A DNA stretch of 64,000 nucleotides from NCBI GenBank assembly GCA_042663485.1, contig JBHTAF010000003.1. One strand, 5' to 3'. The stretch is from Natronosalvus sp042663485 (lineage in GTDB: Archaea; Halobacteriota; Halobacteria; Halobacteriales; Natrialbaceae). The notes below the pieces were generated by a model. The model ran no database searches. It was not told the origin of the DNA and saw only the letters and a list, made by a program, of their open reading frames with translations. This document shows, piece by piece, positions 33,523 through 41,321 of the stretch (position 1 is the first letter of the stretch; each line of letters starts with the position of its first letter). The translations under genes and the position numbers were made by a program.

Positions 33523-33594
33523 GGGCTTGTAGATCAGCGGTAGATCACTCCCTTGGCATGGGAGAGGCCCCGGGTTCAAATCCCGGCAAGTCCA
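33523..33594 (+). tRNA. tRNA-Ala (anticodon GGC)
   Basis: A 72-nt cloverleaf: acceptor GGGCTTG paired with CAAGTCC plus discriminator A, D-arm AGATCAGCGGTAGATC, anticodon stem CTCCC/GGGAG around the 7-nt loop TTGGCAT with anticodon GGC, and T-arm CCCGG-GTTCAAAT-CCCGG. It reads alanine GCC codons. No CCA is encoded, as usual for this type. A T4 run follows. The tRNA borders the AT-richer island, the usual place for integration. Confidence 0.96.
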
Positions 33595-33605
33595 CTTTTG
33601 TTCCA

Positions 33606-33621
33606 CTCCTTTCGCAAGGAG
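33606..33621. repeat. Perfect hairpin just after the tRNA
   Basis: CTCCTT (33606-33611) and AAGGAG (33616-33621) pair around TCGC, 12 nt after the tRNA. It may help 3' processing or be a remnant of an integration event; the sequence resembles the anticodon arm of other haloarchaeal tRNA-Ala genes. Confidence 0.35.
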
Positions 33622-33776
33622 CGGACAGCGTAGGGTTCTGATTTTATTTTCCCCAGGTGCGCCGAGTGTCGGAGTGATACTCACTCGCACTTTGCCGCGC
33701 GCAGCACTCTCACTCTACTACCAGGAATGATGTTTTCCAGAAATTATTTACTGGTGTGATAGTTCACACACGGTAG

Positions 33777-34910
33777 ATGAAAAGTTACCGACGCCGAACA
33801 TTCATCTCATCTGTAGGAACAAGCGCCCTTATTGGAATGGGTTCTTCCATCGTTTCAGCGGCAGGTGAGACAACTCTTCGGGGACAGATTGTTGACTATA
33901 CAGGCAGTCCGATTCCCCAACGCTACGTGACGTTATCGATTAGGGAAGGTGGTCATGAAGAAGTGACAACTGATAGCCAGGGGAAATTTGAAGCGGAACT
34001 ACCTTCGAACGAAATCTGCGATATTGGGTTCTACAGGTACAAATATGGGCCAAAAGAATCTGAACCAAATGGAGTCCCACATATGTATGTGATTGGTGAA
34101 TTTTCCACAGGAACCGGTGAAACTGACCTTGGGGAACTTCATATTGAAAAGGGACATCTCGTTCAGGCTCAAGCGCTTGACGCTGACGGGAACCCAGTTG
34201 GAAACGCAGGAGCAGACTTGACTGTAAAAGGCCAGACAGGCCATTATTTAGGCACTGGTGGGAACCTCAGAACAAACCACAATGGATACGTTGTGGTAGA
34301 TGACGCACCATACGCTGGAATGGAGTTGACGGGGCTCGTTGAGCTATCAATATCTATACCTAATGATAACGGTGGAAATATTGAGTATTCAAGAGAGTTC
34401 TTCGTTGAGGAACCATTATCTATTACGGCACAGATTGACGAAGGAATGAGTATCTCTTCGGCAGATGAGGGGTCTTCTGATTCAGATGACCAGACTTCTG
34501 ATACCGATGATGGTACCTCTGGGTCAGAAGACCAGACTTCTAATACGGATGACGGAACCTCTGAGCCAGATGACCAGACTTCCAATACGGACGATGGTAC
34601 CTCTGGGTCAGAAGACCAGACCTCCGACGAACCATCAAATAGCACGTCCGATTCCTCCACCGAAACATCGGACAGAGATACCGGGGGAACATCAGATAAA
34701 TCTTCAGAAAAAGACGGGACGCACAATAATTCAGAAAGTGCTTCAAATGAAAGTCAACATGAAGAGGTCACTGGTGAAACACGTGGGTTTTTCTCCAATG
34801 ATGCTGCTGACGAGGAATATGGTATGCTGAGTGACCCTTTCACCCTTACCGTAGGAGGGTTCGTCCTCTCTGCAGGAGGAATTGCACATCAACTCATCCG
34901 AGGGCGATAA
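33777..34910 (+). CDS. Tat-exported repeat-containing surface protein
   Basis: A 377-residue secreted protein of unknown function. Residues 1-30 form a Tat-type signal (RRRTFISSVGTSALIG). Residues about 32-220 look like beta-rich carboxypeptidase-regulatory-type domains (TTLRGQIVDYTGSPIPQRYV; GHLVQAQALDADGNPVGNAG). Residues 226-325 are a Ser/Asp/Thr spacer with three 14-residue tandem repeats DQTS(D/N)TDDGTS(G/E)(S/P)(E/D). A C-terminal helix PFTLTVGGFVLSAGG followed by HQLIRGR should anchor it. Codon use is much more AT-rich than in genes before the tRNA, indicating recent acquisition. The PH-domain membrane gene starts one base after the stop, implying co-function. Confidence 0.82.
   Translation: MKSYRRRTFISSVGTSALIGMGSSIVSAAGETTLRGQIVDYTGSPIPQRYVTLSIREGGHEEVTTDSQGKFEAELPSNEICDIGFYRYKYGPKESEPNGVPHMYVIGEFSTGTGETDLGELHIEKGHLVQAQALDADGNPVGNAGADLTVKGQTGHYLGTGGNLRTNHNGYVVVDDAPYAGMELTGLVELSISIPNDNGGNIEYSREFFVEEPLSITAQIDEGMSISSADEGSSDSDDQTSDTDDGTSGSEDQTSNTDDGTSEPDDQTSNTDDGTSGSEDQTSDEPSNSTSDSSTETSDRDTGGTSDKSSEKDGTHNNSESASNESQHEEVTGETRGFFSNDAADEEYGMLSDPFTLTVGGFVLSAGGIAHQLIRGR
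34488..34613 (+). repeat. Three tandem 42-nt repeats in the surface-protein gene
   Basis: Three near-identical 42-nt units encode DQTS(D/N)TDDGTS(G/E)(S/P)(E/D); a partial fourth follows. They lie in the spacer between the folded domains and the membrane anchor. Confidence 0.8.
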
Positions 34911-34911
34911 A

Positions 34912-35556
34912 ATGACTCGAGGAAACCCCCGTTTCTGGAGTACAATCTTGGGTCTTCCATTTGTGATTGCTGGTTTGTGGCTGAATCTCGGCCAGTCTCA
35001 ATACCCGACTGCCATAGGCATACCATTCCTCTTCTTTGGAATATTCGTCGTAATCATTGGTGCGTATGTACAGCTGGTGGGAGCACCTGAGGACCCTCAT
35101 CTTCAGGAGACTGAGAAAGTAATTACGACTCGTCATCCGACCCAGCGCGTTGCATTCGTGAAAATTGTTACAGGTCTTCCACTATTAATAATAACAGTAT
35201 ATCTACTATTCTTCACGATGGCCCCCTATGTGTACCCCACTGTCACATTTATAATCGGATTGTATCAATTCTCGAGTGGGCTTTACACGTACTGGACAAA
35301 CCTTCTTACGCGCTATTACGTTACGAATGAGAGAATAATAAAGGAATATCGGTTTTTGTCGCTTCGAAGAGATGAACTTCCACTTAAAAAGGTTCGAGGT
35401 GTGCAGGAACGGAAGTCAATTATTGAGACATTGGTCGGACTCGGCAATGTCCGGGTTGCCAGTGGAGGCGGCCGGTCACTTGAGATCGTAATGCCAAATA
35501 TGGGTCGACCGGAGCAGTTCGCTGCCGAAATCAGAAATGCAATGTCATCAGAATAA
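34912..35556 (+). CDS. PH-domain (bPH2/DUF304-type) membrane protein
   Basis: A 214-residue membrane protein. Four hydrophobic helices in two pairs (residues about 10-27, 33-58, 80-102, 105-125) precede a C-terminal bacterial-type PH domain: YYVTNERIIKEYRFLSLRRDE, LPLKKVRGVQERKSIIETLV, GNVRVASGGGRSLEIVMPN. Such proteins are of unknown function, sometimes linked to membrane stress or to bacteriocin-like loci. The ATG at 34912 is one base after the preceding surface-protein stop, so the two are one unit. AT-rich codon use matches the island. Confidence 0.82.
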   Translation: MTRGNPRFWSTILGLPFVIAGLWLNLGQSQYPTAIGIPFLFFGIFVVIIGAYVQLVGAPEDPHLQETEKVITTRHPTQRVAFVKIVTGLPLLIITVYLLFFTMAPYVYPTVTFIIGLYQFSSGLYTYWTNLLTRYYVTNERIIKEYRFLSLRRDELPLKKVRGVQERKSIIETLVGLGNVRVASGGGRSLEIVMPNMGRPEQFAAEIRNAMSSE

Positions 35557-35769
35557 TTGCGTTACGGCTTTCGAGTCGAAATGAGGTAACACCATGTGTT
35601 CTTCACTCTGTTGCGCCTATAGCTCGGAGAATTACTTAGACTCATGGTCACTTTCCGTGATCTTCAACCGCTACCCAATTTTCTGTTTCTGGCAATAAGA
35701 TTGGGTCGACAAATATATTACCTGTCAAGTTAGACTACGAGGAAACTACATTGTAGCGAAGTGAATTCC

Positions 35770-36240
35770 ATGAAGTGGCTCCTATTCATTGGATTGGTGA
35801 TTAATGGAAGTGGGGCTTTCCTACTTCTTGTGGCAGACCTTCCCAAAGGTCCAGTCAAACGTACCTTCTACTGGATGAACTCTGCAATAGCCCATACTGA
35901 AGATATCGAAAGAAAACTTGCGGAAGGGTGGAACCGACATGATAGAGAGGACACACATTTTGATAACCTAACTGAGAAAGAAAGAAAAATAGTCCATTCA
36001 ATCATTCATCATAGGGAGTTGTCTGTCTCAAGCTCTGAGGTGACAGAAATGTACTTTGAAAACCCGTACGTTGTTTTTGAATTTCAGAATAATTCCGGTT
36101 TTAAAACTCCTTGTTATACCTCCCCTCGTCGAATGTTCGAAAACCGACTAGAATTAGCAGTCACTCATTTCTATTCTCGAATCGGCGCGGTATTGTTGGG
36201 TGCCGGATTTATAATTCAAATGATATATTTATTATTCTAA
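35770..36240 (+). CDS. Small membrane protein, function unknown
   Basis: A 156-residue protein with one hydrophobic helix at each end (KWLLFIGLVINGSGAFLLLV and AVLLGAGFIIQMIYLLF) and a soluble middle with His/Glu-rich helices (ERKIVHSIIHHRELS). I recognise no family. An in-frame GTG at 35761 would add three residues. Base composition is AT-rich like the island. The 204-bp gap before it holds AT-rich sequence that may carry the promoter (ATATATTACC, about 35712-35721). Confidence 0.65.
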   Translation: MKWLLFIGLVINGSGAFLLLVADLPKGPVKRTFYWMNSAIAHTEDIERKLAEGWNRHDREDTHFDNLTEKERKIVHSIIHHRELSVSSSEVTEMYFENPYVVFEFQNNSGFKTPCYTSPRRMFENRLELAVTHFYSRIGAVLLGAGFIIQMIYLLF

Positions 36241-36332
36241 TGAATATATTTGGATAAGATATCATAATCCTCGGAAGTGCACTCCCAGTGCCTTCGATAT
36301 TACTCGCTACTCCGATTCTTGTGCAGTCAACG

Positions 36333-36503
36333 ATGACTCCAATTCAAATCCAGGAGGCGGCATATTCCCGCGATTCGTTACGTATTGACCGTACAGCGGC
36401 GGATTTCAACAGTATTTCCCCCGCGATTCACGGGAAAGGGAGAACTGTAGCTGTTGGTCAGGAAGATTTTAGCGAGTGGTGTACTAACAATGGCCAACGA
36501 TGA
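36333..36503 (+). CDS. Doubtful short ORF before the winged-helix-like gene
   Basis: A 56-residue frame (MTPIQIQEAAYSRDSLRIDR...) whose stop overlaps the next ATG by four bases; a GTG at 36288 would lengthen it. No known motif is visible. It could be the C-terminal remnant of a lost gene within the island, or chance. Confidence 0.25.
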   Translation: MTPIQIQEAAYSRDSLRIDRTAADFNSISPAIHGKGRTVAVGQEDFSEWCTNNGQR

Positions 36504-36904
36504 ACTCACATGCTCTCGAGCAAGTTCTTCGACGGAAGTCGATACCGCGTGGGCAAATCACCCTGCTGAAAGAACTCTACGAGCGCGACGAGGACGAGTG
36601 GGTGTCGAGTAGTGAACTTATCAACAAGATTCGATGGGGAGACAAAGAGCGATTCCCCGGTGTTCTAGGCGCGTTCGGAAATCGAATCAATGCGACGGCT
36701 GAGATCGCGGGGGAGCCGGGGTCGAAGGCATTTTTCGAGCGCCAGCAGATTGACGGTCAAACCCATTATCGACTGCAGCCAGAAGCACGAGAAGCGATTG
36801 AACAGGTAACTGTCCTCCTTGAGACATTCGACCGAAACTCCATGTCGGAGTTACTCGAGTCAGGTACGGAAATTAAGGCCGAACAACTCGCTATTGACGC
36901 GTAG
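36500..36904 (+). CDS. Winged-helix-like small protein
   Basis: A 134-residue soluble protein. The first 80 residues look helix-turn-helix-like (ITLLKELYERDEDEWVSSSE, then LINKIRWGDKERFPGVLGAF) with a possible wing; the end forms a helix LEQVTVLLETFDRNSM-like segment. I cannot name a family; it may be a DNA-binding regulator of the island or a helper of a mobile element. GC content is between the island's and the chromosome's. The start overlaps the preceding short frame. Confidence 0.6.
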   Translation: MNSHALEQVLRRKSIPRGQITLLKELYERDEDEWVSSSELINKIRWGDKERFPGVLGAFGNRINATAEIAGEPGSKAFFERQQIDGQTHYRLQPEAREAIEQVTVLLETFDRNSMSELLESGTEIKAEQLAIDA

Positions 36905-37045
36905 GCGGTCTATTTGTCCGATTGAAGAAAATACGACTAGAGTTTTGGTGGCATCCTATATTCTGCTCGTTATCTGACCTCCGAGCACGCACGGCTTTAC
37001 TTTCACCTTGGTTGTCAAACACTTTTTTCTAGTGACCAGTCAGAT

Positions 37046-37363
37046 ATGAGCATGGTAGCAGAAGCTCTTCAGTACATCTCTACCCACCTGCCCGGTATCA
37101 TGACCGGGCTGACTATGGCTGTGGTGGGAATCACCGTCTAAGAAGTGCGGGACGGTTTCTTCCTGTTCAATGGTCAGTTCCGAAGGAAGTGCAGTGCATT
37201 GCTGATATTCGTTGGGACGCTCTTCGGTGCGTCTCTCATTACGCCGAAAGTGAATGAGACAGTCCAAAAACTCTATGCGATGGGAAACCGAGTGGACGCT
37301 AAATGGTCTCACATCATGCAGCGTGGGAGGATACTGAGGACGGATACAAAAATGGGGAGATAG
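37046..37363 (+). pseudogene. Small membrane-protein gene interrupted by an in-frame stop
   Basis: From ATG 37046 one frame reads MSMVAEALQYISTHLPGIM, a hydrophobic stretch TGLTMAVVGITV, then TAA at 37139-37141, and continues in the same frame as EVRDGFFLFNGQFRRK, a second hydrophobic helix ALLIFVGTLFGASLI and TPKVNETVQKLYAMGNRVDAKWSH. The two parts together make a coherent two-helix membrane protein, so the stop is probably a disabling mutation; a GTG restart at 37145 is possible. The end overlaps the next ORF in another frame by 61 bases, which may reflect a second lesion. Confidence 0.45.
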
Positions 37364-37755
37364 GTGTCTTCGTTACCCCCACACACGTCGTTTCGAAAGA
37401 TGGAGTGAATTACGCTCGAGAACGCGACGCGGAGGCAGACACAACCGTCTACTCAGTTTCGTTCCGGACGGGGATCGAATCGGGATACGAAAGACGCAAA
37501 CCGCTCGTGGATTTCGAAGACCCGCGGACGGCGTGGGAGTACGCGAACCTCGCCACTCATTACATCGAAGACGCCCACATCGCCGAGTTCGCCGTGTTAG
37601 AACTACAGGGTCGAGGGGCGCCGACGGACCAGAACTGGATCCCCGACGGGGTCGTTTCAGATATGACTGCTGAAGAAGTAATGCGGAAGATGCTCGGCCG
37701 CCACGAATCCCAGTTAGATGGCGCGCTCGAGCGTGTACCTGCGGCGATCTCGTAG
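37303..37755 (+). CDS. Hypothetical protein at the right part of the island
   Basis: A 150-residue soluble protein of unknown function: GEIGVFVTPTHVVSKDGVNY, VYSVSFRTGIESGYERRKPL, DPRTAWEYANLATHYIEDAH. Composition is normal for a folded protein. Its first 20 codons overlap the end of the interrupted membrane gene in another frame, so the real start is unclear, and it may once have been continuous with that gene (the WSH/AWEDTEDGYKNG junction). GC content is nearer to the chromosome than that of the genes at 33.8-36.2 kb. Confidence 0.55.
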   Translation: MVSHHAAWEDTEDGYKNGEIGVFVTPTHVVSKDGVNYARERDAEADTTVYSVSFRTGIESGYERRKPLVDFEDPRTAWEYANLATHYIEDAHIAEFAVLELQGRGAPTDQNWIPDGVVSDMTAEEVMRKMLGRHESQLDGALERVPAAIS

Positions 37756-37970
37756 CTGTATCTACTCTGTCCTCGCTGCTATCGTCTCAGGGGCATCGAT
37801 CCACGCAGTGGAACGGCTCGACCAGGAGCGCCCAACCAGAACCAGGCTACGTTGCACTCCTTCGAGCTCGACGACGTTCTATCCGAAATATTTCCTGAAC
37901 GCGAGAATCAGACAGGCAGCACTAGCGCTGGTTGCTCTCGAGAAGTCCCCGACCCCGTAAAATTCCCCAG
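37756..37970. other. Non-coding or degraded island end
   Basis: No intact gene. Short coding-like pieces appear in two frames (QPEPGYVALLR, then ELDDVLSEIFPERE), as if from a decayed gene. No copy of the tRNA 3' end, which would mark an attachment site, was found here. Confidence 0.35.
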
Positions 37971-38405
37971 TTACTCGTTCAGGTGCGACCGGTACCCCTT
38001 GGGCTCGAAGCCGCGCCGACAGATGACGCGCTTTCGCCCGACCGTGATCGCACTGACCTGATTGTCGTCTTCCATCTCCTCGACGACTGCCGAGAGATGT
38101 GATTCCTTCCATCCCGTTTCCTCGAGGATGGTCGTTTCGTCGACGCGCCCGCCGCGTTTGACGAGGAGGCGGAGGACCTTGTCCTCGTCGGCGATTTCGC
38201 GGTCGTCGGCGCCGTACTCGACCTGTTCGGCGTAACTCAACGTCTCTTTGTTCTCTCGAGCGGCCGGTCCTGTGGTCGGTTCCTCGGGGGCCGCATCGGG
38301 ATCGGAGGGCGTCCCGGAAGCCGACTGGCCGTCGACCGATTCAGCGTCGGCAGTCTCCGATCCGAAGAGGGACGAAAGACGGTCTCGAAGTGAATTGAAT
38401 ACCAT
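37971..38405 (-). CDS. Helix-turn-helix transcriptional regulator
   Basis: A 144-residue protein with a disordered acidic/Pro-rich N-terminal half (residues 15-65) and a C-terminal winged helix: DKVLRLLVKRGGRVDETTIL, EETGWKESHLSAVVEEMED, and wing VSAITVGRKRVICRRGFEP. It should bind DNA as a dimer; the regulon is unknown. The ATG at 38405 is used; an in-frame TTG lies five codons upstream. GC content is that of the main chromosome, so the island ends before it. Confidence 0.8.
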   Translation of the reverse strand: MVFNSLRDRLSSLFGSETADAESVDGQSASGTPSDPDAAPEEPTTGPAARENKETLSYAEQVEYGADDREIADEDKVLRLLVKRGGRVDETTILEETGWKESHLSAVVEEMEDDNQVSAITVGRKRVICRRGFEPKGYRSHLNE

Positions 38406-38562
38406 TTGTGTGATCACCAACCTCGGTTGATATCGCTGATAGGATGTGCTCCTACCTTTCTCTTGTGCTCGCAGGATTATATGTGTCCGGTGTCGAGTCG
38501 TTTCTCGAGAATTGCATCGAGTCCGACAGCTTTGCGGACCCCGATTCAGCAGTCAGCCCACG

Positions 38563-38793
38563 TCACAGTTCGGCCCGAACGGCCCTGACGATCTCGTCGA
38601 CGTCGAACGACTCCTCGCTGACGTCGAAGACGACCGCGTCGTCCACGCGGACGACGAACACCCCGTGGTCGCCGACGGTGAGCGTCGCCGACTCGAGTTC
38701 GCCGCCGAGCGACCGCATGACGGCCGCCTGGACGTCGAGCGCGCGGTCGAGAAACCCACAGGGGTGACAGTACTCGATCTCGAGGGAGACCAT
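38563..38793 (-). CDS. Rdx/SelW-like thioredoxin-fold protein
   Basis: A 76-residue protein of the Rdx (SelT/SelW/SelH) family with a thioredoxin-like fold. The redox motif is CHPC at residues 9-12 after the strand VSLEIEY, followed by the helix FLDRALDVQAAVMRSL and strands SATLTVGDHGVFVVRV. The family is thought to act in thiol redox chemistry. An open frame continues upstream, but homology starts at ATG 38793. The surE stop lies about 50 bp upstream on the same strand, so they may be co-transcribed. Confidence 0.82.
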   Translation of the reverse strand: MVSLEIEYCHPCGFLDRALDVQAAVMRSLGGELESATLTVGDHGVFVVRVDDAVVFDVSEESFDVDEIVRAVRAEL

Positions 38794-38843
38794 GTCACAA
38801 CTGGCGTTGTGGATACGGAAAGCGGTGGCGGCCCCAGGCGAAC

Positions 38844-39731
38844 TCAAAACTCCGGTCGCGAACGCTCCTCGAGACGACCGTAGGAAGCCACGAGTTCCGA
38901 CAGCGAGTCTGGATCGGCCACGGTGTGGGGAGCCGTCAGCGGGGAGACGCTGATCCGACCCTCGGCGACGGCTCGCCGGTCGGTCCCCTCGGGGTCGGGG
39001 ATGACGTCGGGGTCCATATCCTCCCAGACGCGGTCGTGGAGGGTGACGCCCGTCTCGTGGCGACTCGCGTCCATCTCGTAGCGTTTCGACGGGCGCGTGA
39101 GCTCGAGCGGGGCGAGGTCGACGCTGTCGGTCGCGCCGTCGGGCATCGGAGCGTTAACGTTGAGGTACGCGACCGTCTCGAAGACGCCGGACTCGAGGCC
39201 GCGTTCGGCGAGGTAACGGGTCGCGTCGGCGGCGAGGACGTAGTCCTCGGTGGTCGTCTCGACGTCGGTGAACGCGAGGTCGCCGGTGGGGACGTACATC
39301 GACGCGGCGATCGCGGGTACGTCGAAGAACGCGGCCTCGACGGCGGCGCTGACGGTGCCCGAGCGCCCGAGGACGTACTCGCCGAGGTTGGCGCCCTTGT
39401 TACACCCCGATACCACGAGGTCGGGATCGGTCGGGCAGAGTTCCGAGAGGCCGGCGACGACACAGTCGGCGGGCGTGCCGTGGACGGCGTAGCCGAGTTC
39501 GTGGTCCTCGACGTCGACGTCGTTCGAGAGGGCGCGACCGATGGCGCTCTGGTCGGTAGCTGGGGCGACCGTCGTCACGGTGCCGAGGGCGGAGAGTTCG
39601 TCGTACAGCGCCCGGAGGCCGGGGCTGTCGATCCCGTCGTCGTTCGTCAGGAGGATCTCGAGGTCGTCGTCCCGGTTTCGATTCCGGTCGCGGTCTCGAT
39701 TTCCATGTCGCTCGCTCTCGCGCTCGCTCAT
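38844..39731 (-). CDS. surE: 5'/3'-nucleotidase SurE
   Basis: Metal-dependent phosphatase acting on nucleoside monophosphates. After a 22-residue charged N-terminus (Arg/Asp-rich) comes the family start ILLTNDDGIDSPG with the metal-binding Asp31-Asp32, then VAPATDQSAIGRALS, and SGCNKGANLGEYVLGRSGTV with the third ligand Asn. The 295-residue length is slightly above the usual 250-265. The ATG at 39731 is chosen; the frame continues upstream as Arg-rich low-complexity sequence. Confidence 0.93.
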   Translation of the reverse strand: MSERESERHGNRDRDRNRNRDDDLEILLTNDDGIDSPGLRALYDELSALGTVTTVAPATDQSAIGRALSNDVDVEDHELGYAVHGTPADCVVAGLSELCPTDPDLVVSGCNKGANLGEYVLGRSGTVSAAVEAAFFDVPAIAASMYVPTGDLAFTDVETTTEDYVLAADATRYLAERGLESGVFETVAYLNVNAPMPDGATDSVDLAPLELTRPSKRYEMDASRHETGVTLHDRVWEDMDPDVIPDPEGTDRRAVAEGRISVSPLTAPHTVADPDSLSELVASYGRLEERSRPEF

Positions 39732-39827
39732 ACCCGTTCGTCGGCGTCGTGATCGAAAAGTGCTCCGTTTGGCGAACGTCGGTCGTTTCGGTCCTGGCAC
39801 TGGTCCCGGTCAGCCGGGTCAGCCAGG

Positions 39828-41321
39828 TCAGCCGATCCGATCGACGATCGTCTCCTCGTCGACGACGAGGTTGTACGCGCCCTCGTCGTCGTTCCAGAGA
39901 ACGAGCGTGTTCTCGAACGCGAGCACGTCGCCGTACTCGGCCTCGAGCAGGGGGCGATTGAGCGCGGTTTCGTTCGTCACGACGGCGTAGTGGTCGACGG
40001 CCTCGCTGCCGTCGCTGATCTTGAAGATCGGGTTCGGTTCGCGGTCGTCTGTATCCCGCCCTCGAGACCCGCCCCCTCCACGGGCCTCGCTCAGGGAGTG
40101 GCTGAGCTTCGCGGCCGTCAGGTCGATCCGGTTCGTGACGTGGTGTTCCATTTCGGCCATTTTCGCCTGCCCACTCCCCTCAAGCCCGATCGCGATTCGA
40201 CGGGTTCCGTCCCGCCGGAGAATCGAGTAGGAGAACTGGACGTCGACGTTGACGAACTCGCCAGGGTCCGCACCCTCGCCCGCCCGGTCGAGCTTTCGCT
40301 GGAACGACGGCACCTCGAGATCGGGGTGCACGTCGAACGACCAGCCCCGGTCTTCGGGCGATTCGCCGCCCCACAGCCGAACGGTCGGGCCGTAGACGGT
40401 GACGCCCTCGGCCTCGAGGGTTCGCTCGAGTTCCCGGAGTTCGATGCTGGCGTTCTTGTCGGCGGGCGCCATCGCCACCAGCGAGCCGTCGGGAGCGAGC
40501 CACTCGACCGCCCGTCGAAGGACGGCTTCGGGATCCTCGAGTTCGCTGAGGACGTTACAGGCGAGCACGAGGTCGAACGCGGGATCCGCATCGTCCGCAT
40601 CGGAGTCCCGGTCGTCCAGGGACCCCGGATCGAACGCCTCGATGGTCGTCCGGTGGATCGTCGCGTGGACGTTTTGCCCCGTCTCCTCGAGCAACGCCTC
40701 GAGCACGTCGGCGCCCTGGCCGGGCTCGACGGCGTGGTAGTCCACCAGCGAATCGTCGGGGAGGAACTCGAACAGTCCCAGTGCGGGGCCGCCGACGCCG
40801 GCCCCGACGTCGAGCACGCGCAACCGTCGCTCGAGCAACCCGCGTTCGGCGAGGTCGTCCAGGGCGTACTGGATCGCCGCGTAGTAGCCCGGCAGGTGGT
40901 AGATGGCGTAGCCGGCGGCGACGTCCTCGTCGTAGGAGACCGACCGCCGCTCGAGGTACTGGGACTTCATGCGCCGGATCGTCGACCGGAGGAGCGAACC
41001 CGAGGGGCCCTCGTGCCAGTCCACGCCGTAGCGGTCGACCAGCACTTCCTCGAGACGGGTGACGTACCGCTCGGGCAGTCGGTGAACGGGATCGGTGGTA
41101 GCCGCCGATCGCGGCGGCACCGGTTCGTCGCTCACGGGGGCGAACGTCCCGTCCTCGCGTTCGACGAGGCCGAGATCGAGCGCCTCCTCGCGGAGGATCT
41201 GGGCAACGACCGCCGGGTGCGGTTCGCCCTCGACGTAGCTGCTGATCTCCTCGGGATCGATCGGCCGAACCTGGCGCAGGTACTTCGCGTTCGACCGGAT
41301 GGCTTCGCGCTGGTCGGTCAC
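39828..41321 (-). CDS. Rsm22-like SAM-dependent methyltransferase
   Basis: A 497-residue protein related to mitochondrial/small-subunit Rsm22. Residues 1-130 are a helical N-terminal part (RYVTRLEEVLVDRYGVDWHE; YLERRSVSYDEDVAAGYAIY), then a Rossmann methyltransferase domain with LRVLDVGAGVGGPALG near residue 169 and LACNVLSELEDPE. A long C-terminal region ends in an antiparallel domain. The target is probably rRNA or a ribosomal protein; that is inference from the family. The GTG start at 41321 overlaps the stop of prephenate dehydrogenase by four bases (GTGA). Confidence 0.8.
   Translation of the reverse strand: MTDQREAIRSNAKYLRQVRPIDPEEISSYVEGEPHPAVVAQILREEALDLGLVEREDGTFAPVSDEPVPPRSAATTDPVHRLPERYVTRLEEVLVDRYGVDWHEGPSGSLLRSTIRRMKSQYLERRSVSYDEDVAAGYAIYHLPGYYAAIQYALDDLAERGLLERRLRVLDVGAGVGGPALGLFEFLPDDSLVDYHAVEPGQGADVLEALLEETGQNVHATIHRTTIEAFDPGSLDDRDSDADDADPAFDLVLACNVLSELEDPEAVLRRAVEWLAPDGSLVAMAPADKNASIELRELERTLEAEGVTVYGPTVRLWGGESPEDRGWSFDVHPDLEVPSFQRKLDRAGEGADPGEFVNVDVQFSYSILRRDGTRRIAIGLEGSGQAKMAEMEHHVTNRIDLTAAKLSHSLSEARGGGGSRGRDTDDREPNPIFKISDGSEAVDHYAVVTNETALNRPLLEAEYGDVLAFENTLVLWNDDEGAYNLVVDEETIVDRIG

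Noticed and set aside
33606..33621. Second tRNA or tRNA fragment after tRNA-Ala
   Set aside because: The hairpin resembles an anticodon arm, but no acceptor, D or T arm surrounds it.
33595..38400. Attachment-site duplication of the tRNA-Ala 3' end
   Set aside because: No second copy of the T-arm/acceptor sequence was found by reading to 38.4 kb, so no att pair is claimed.
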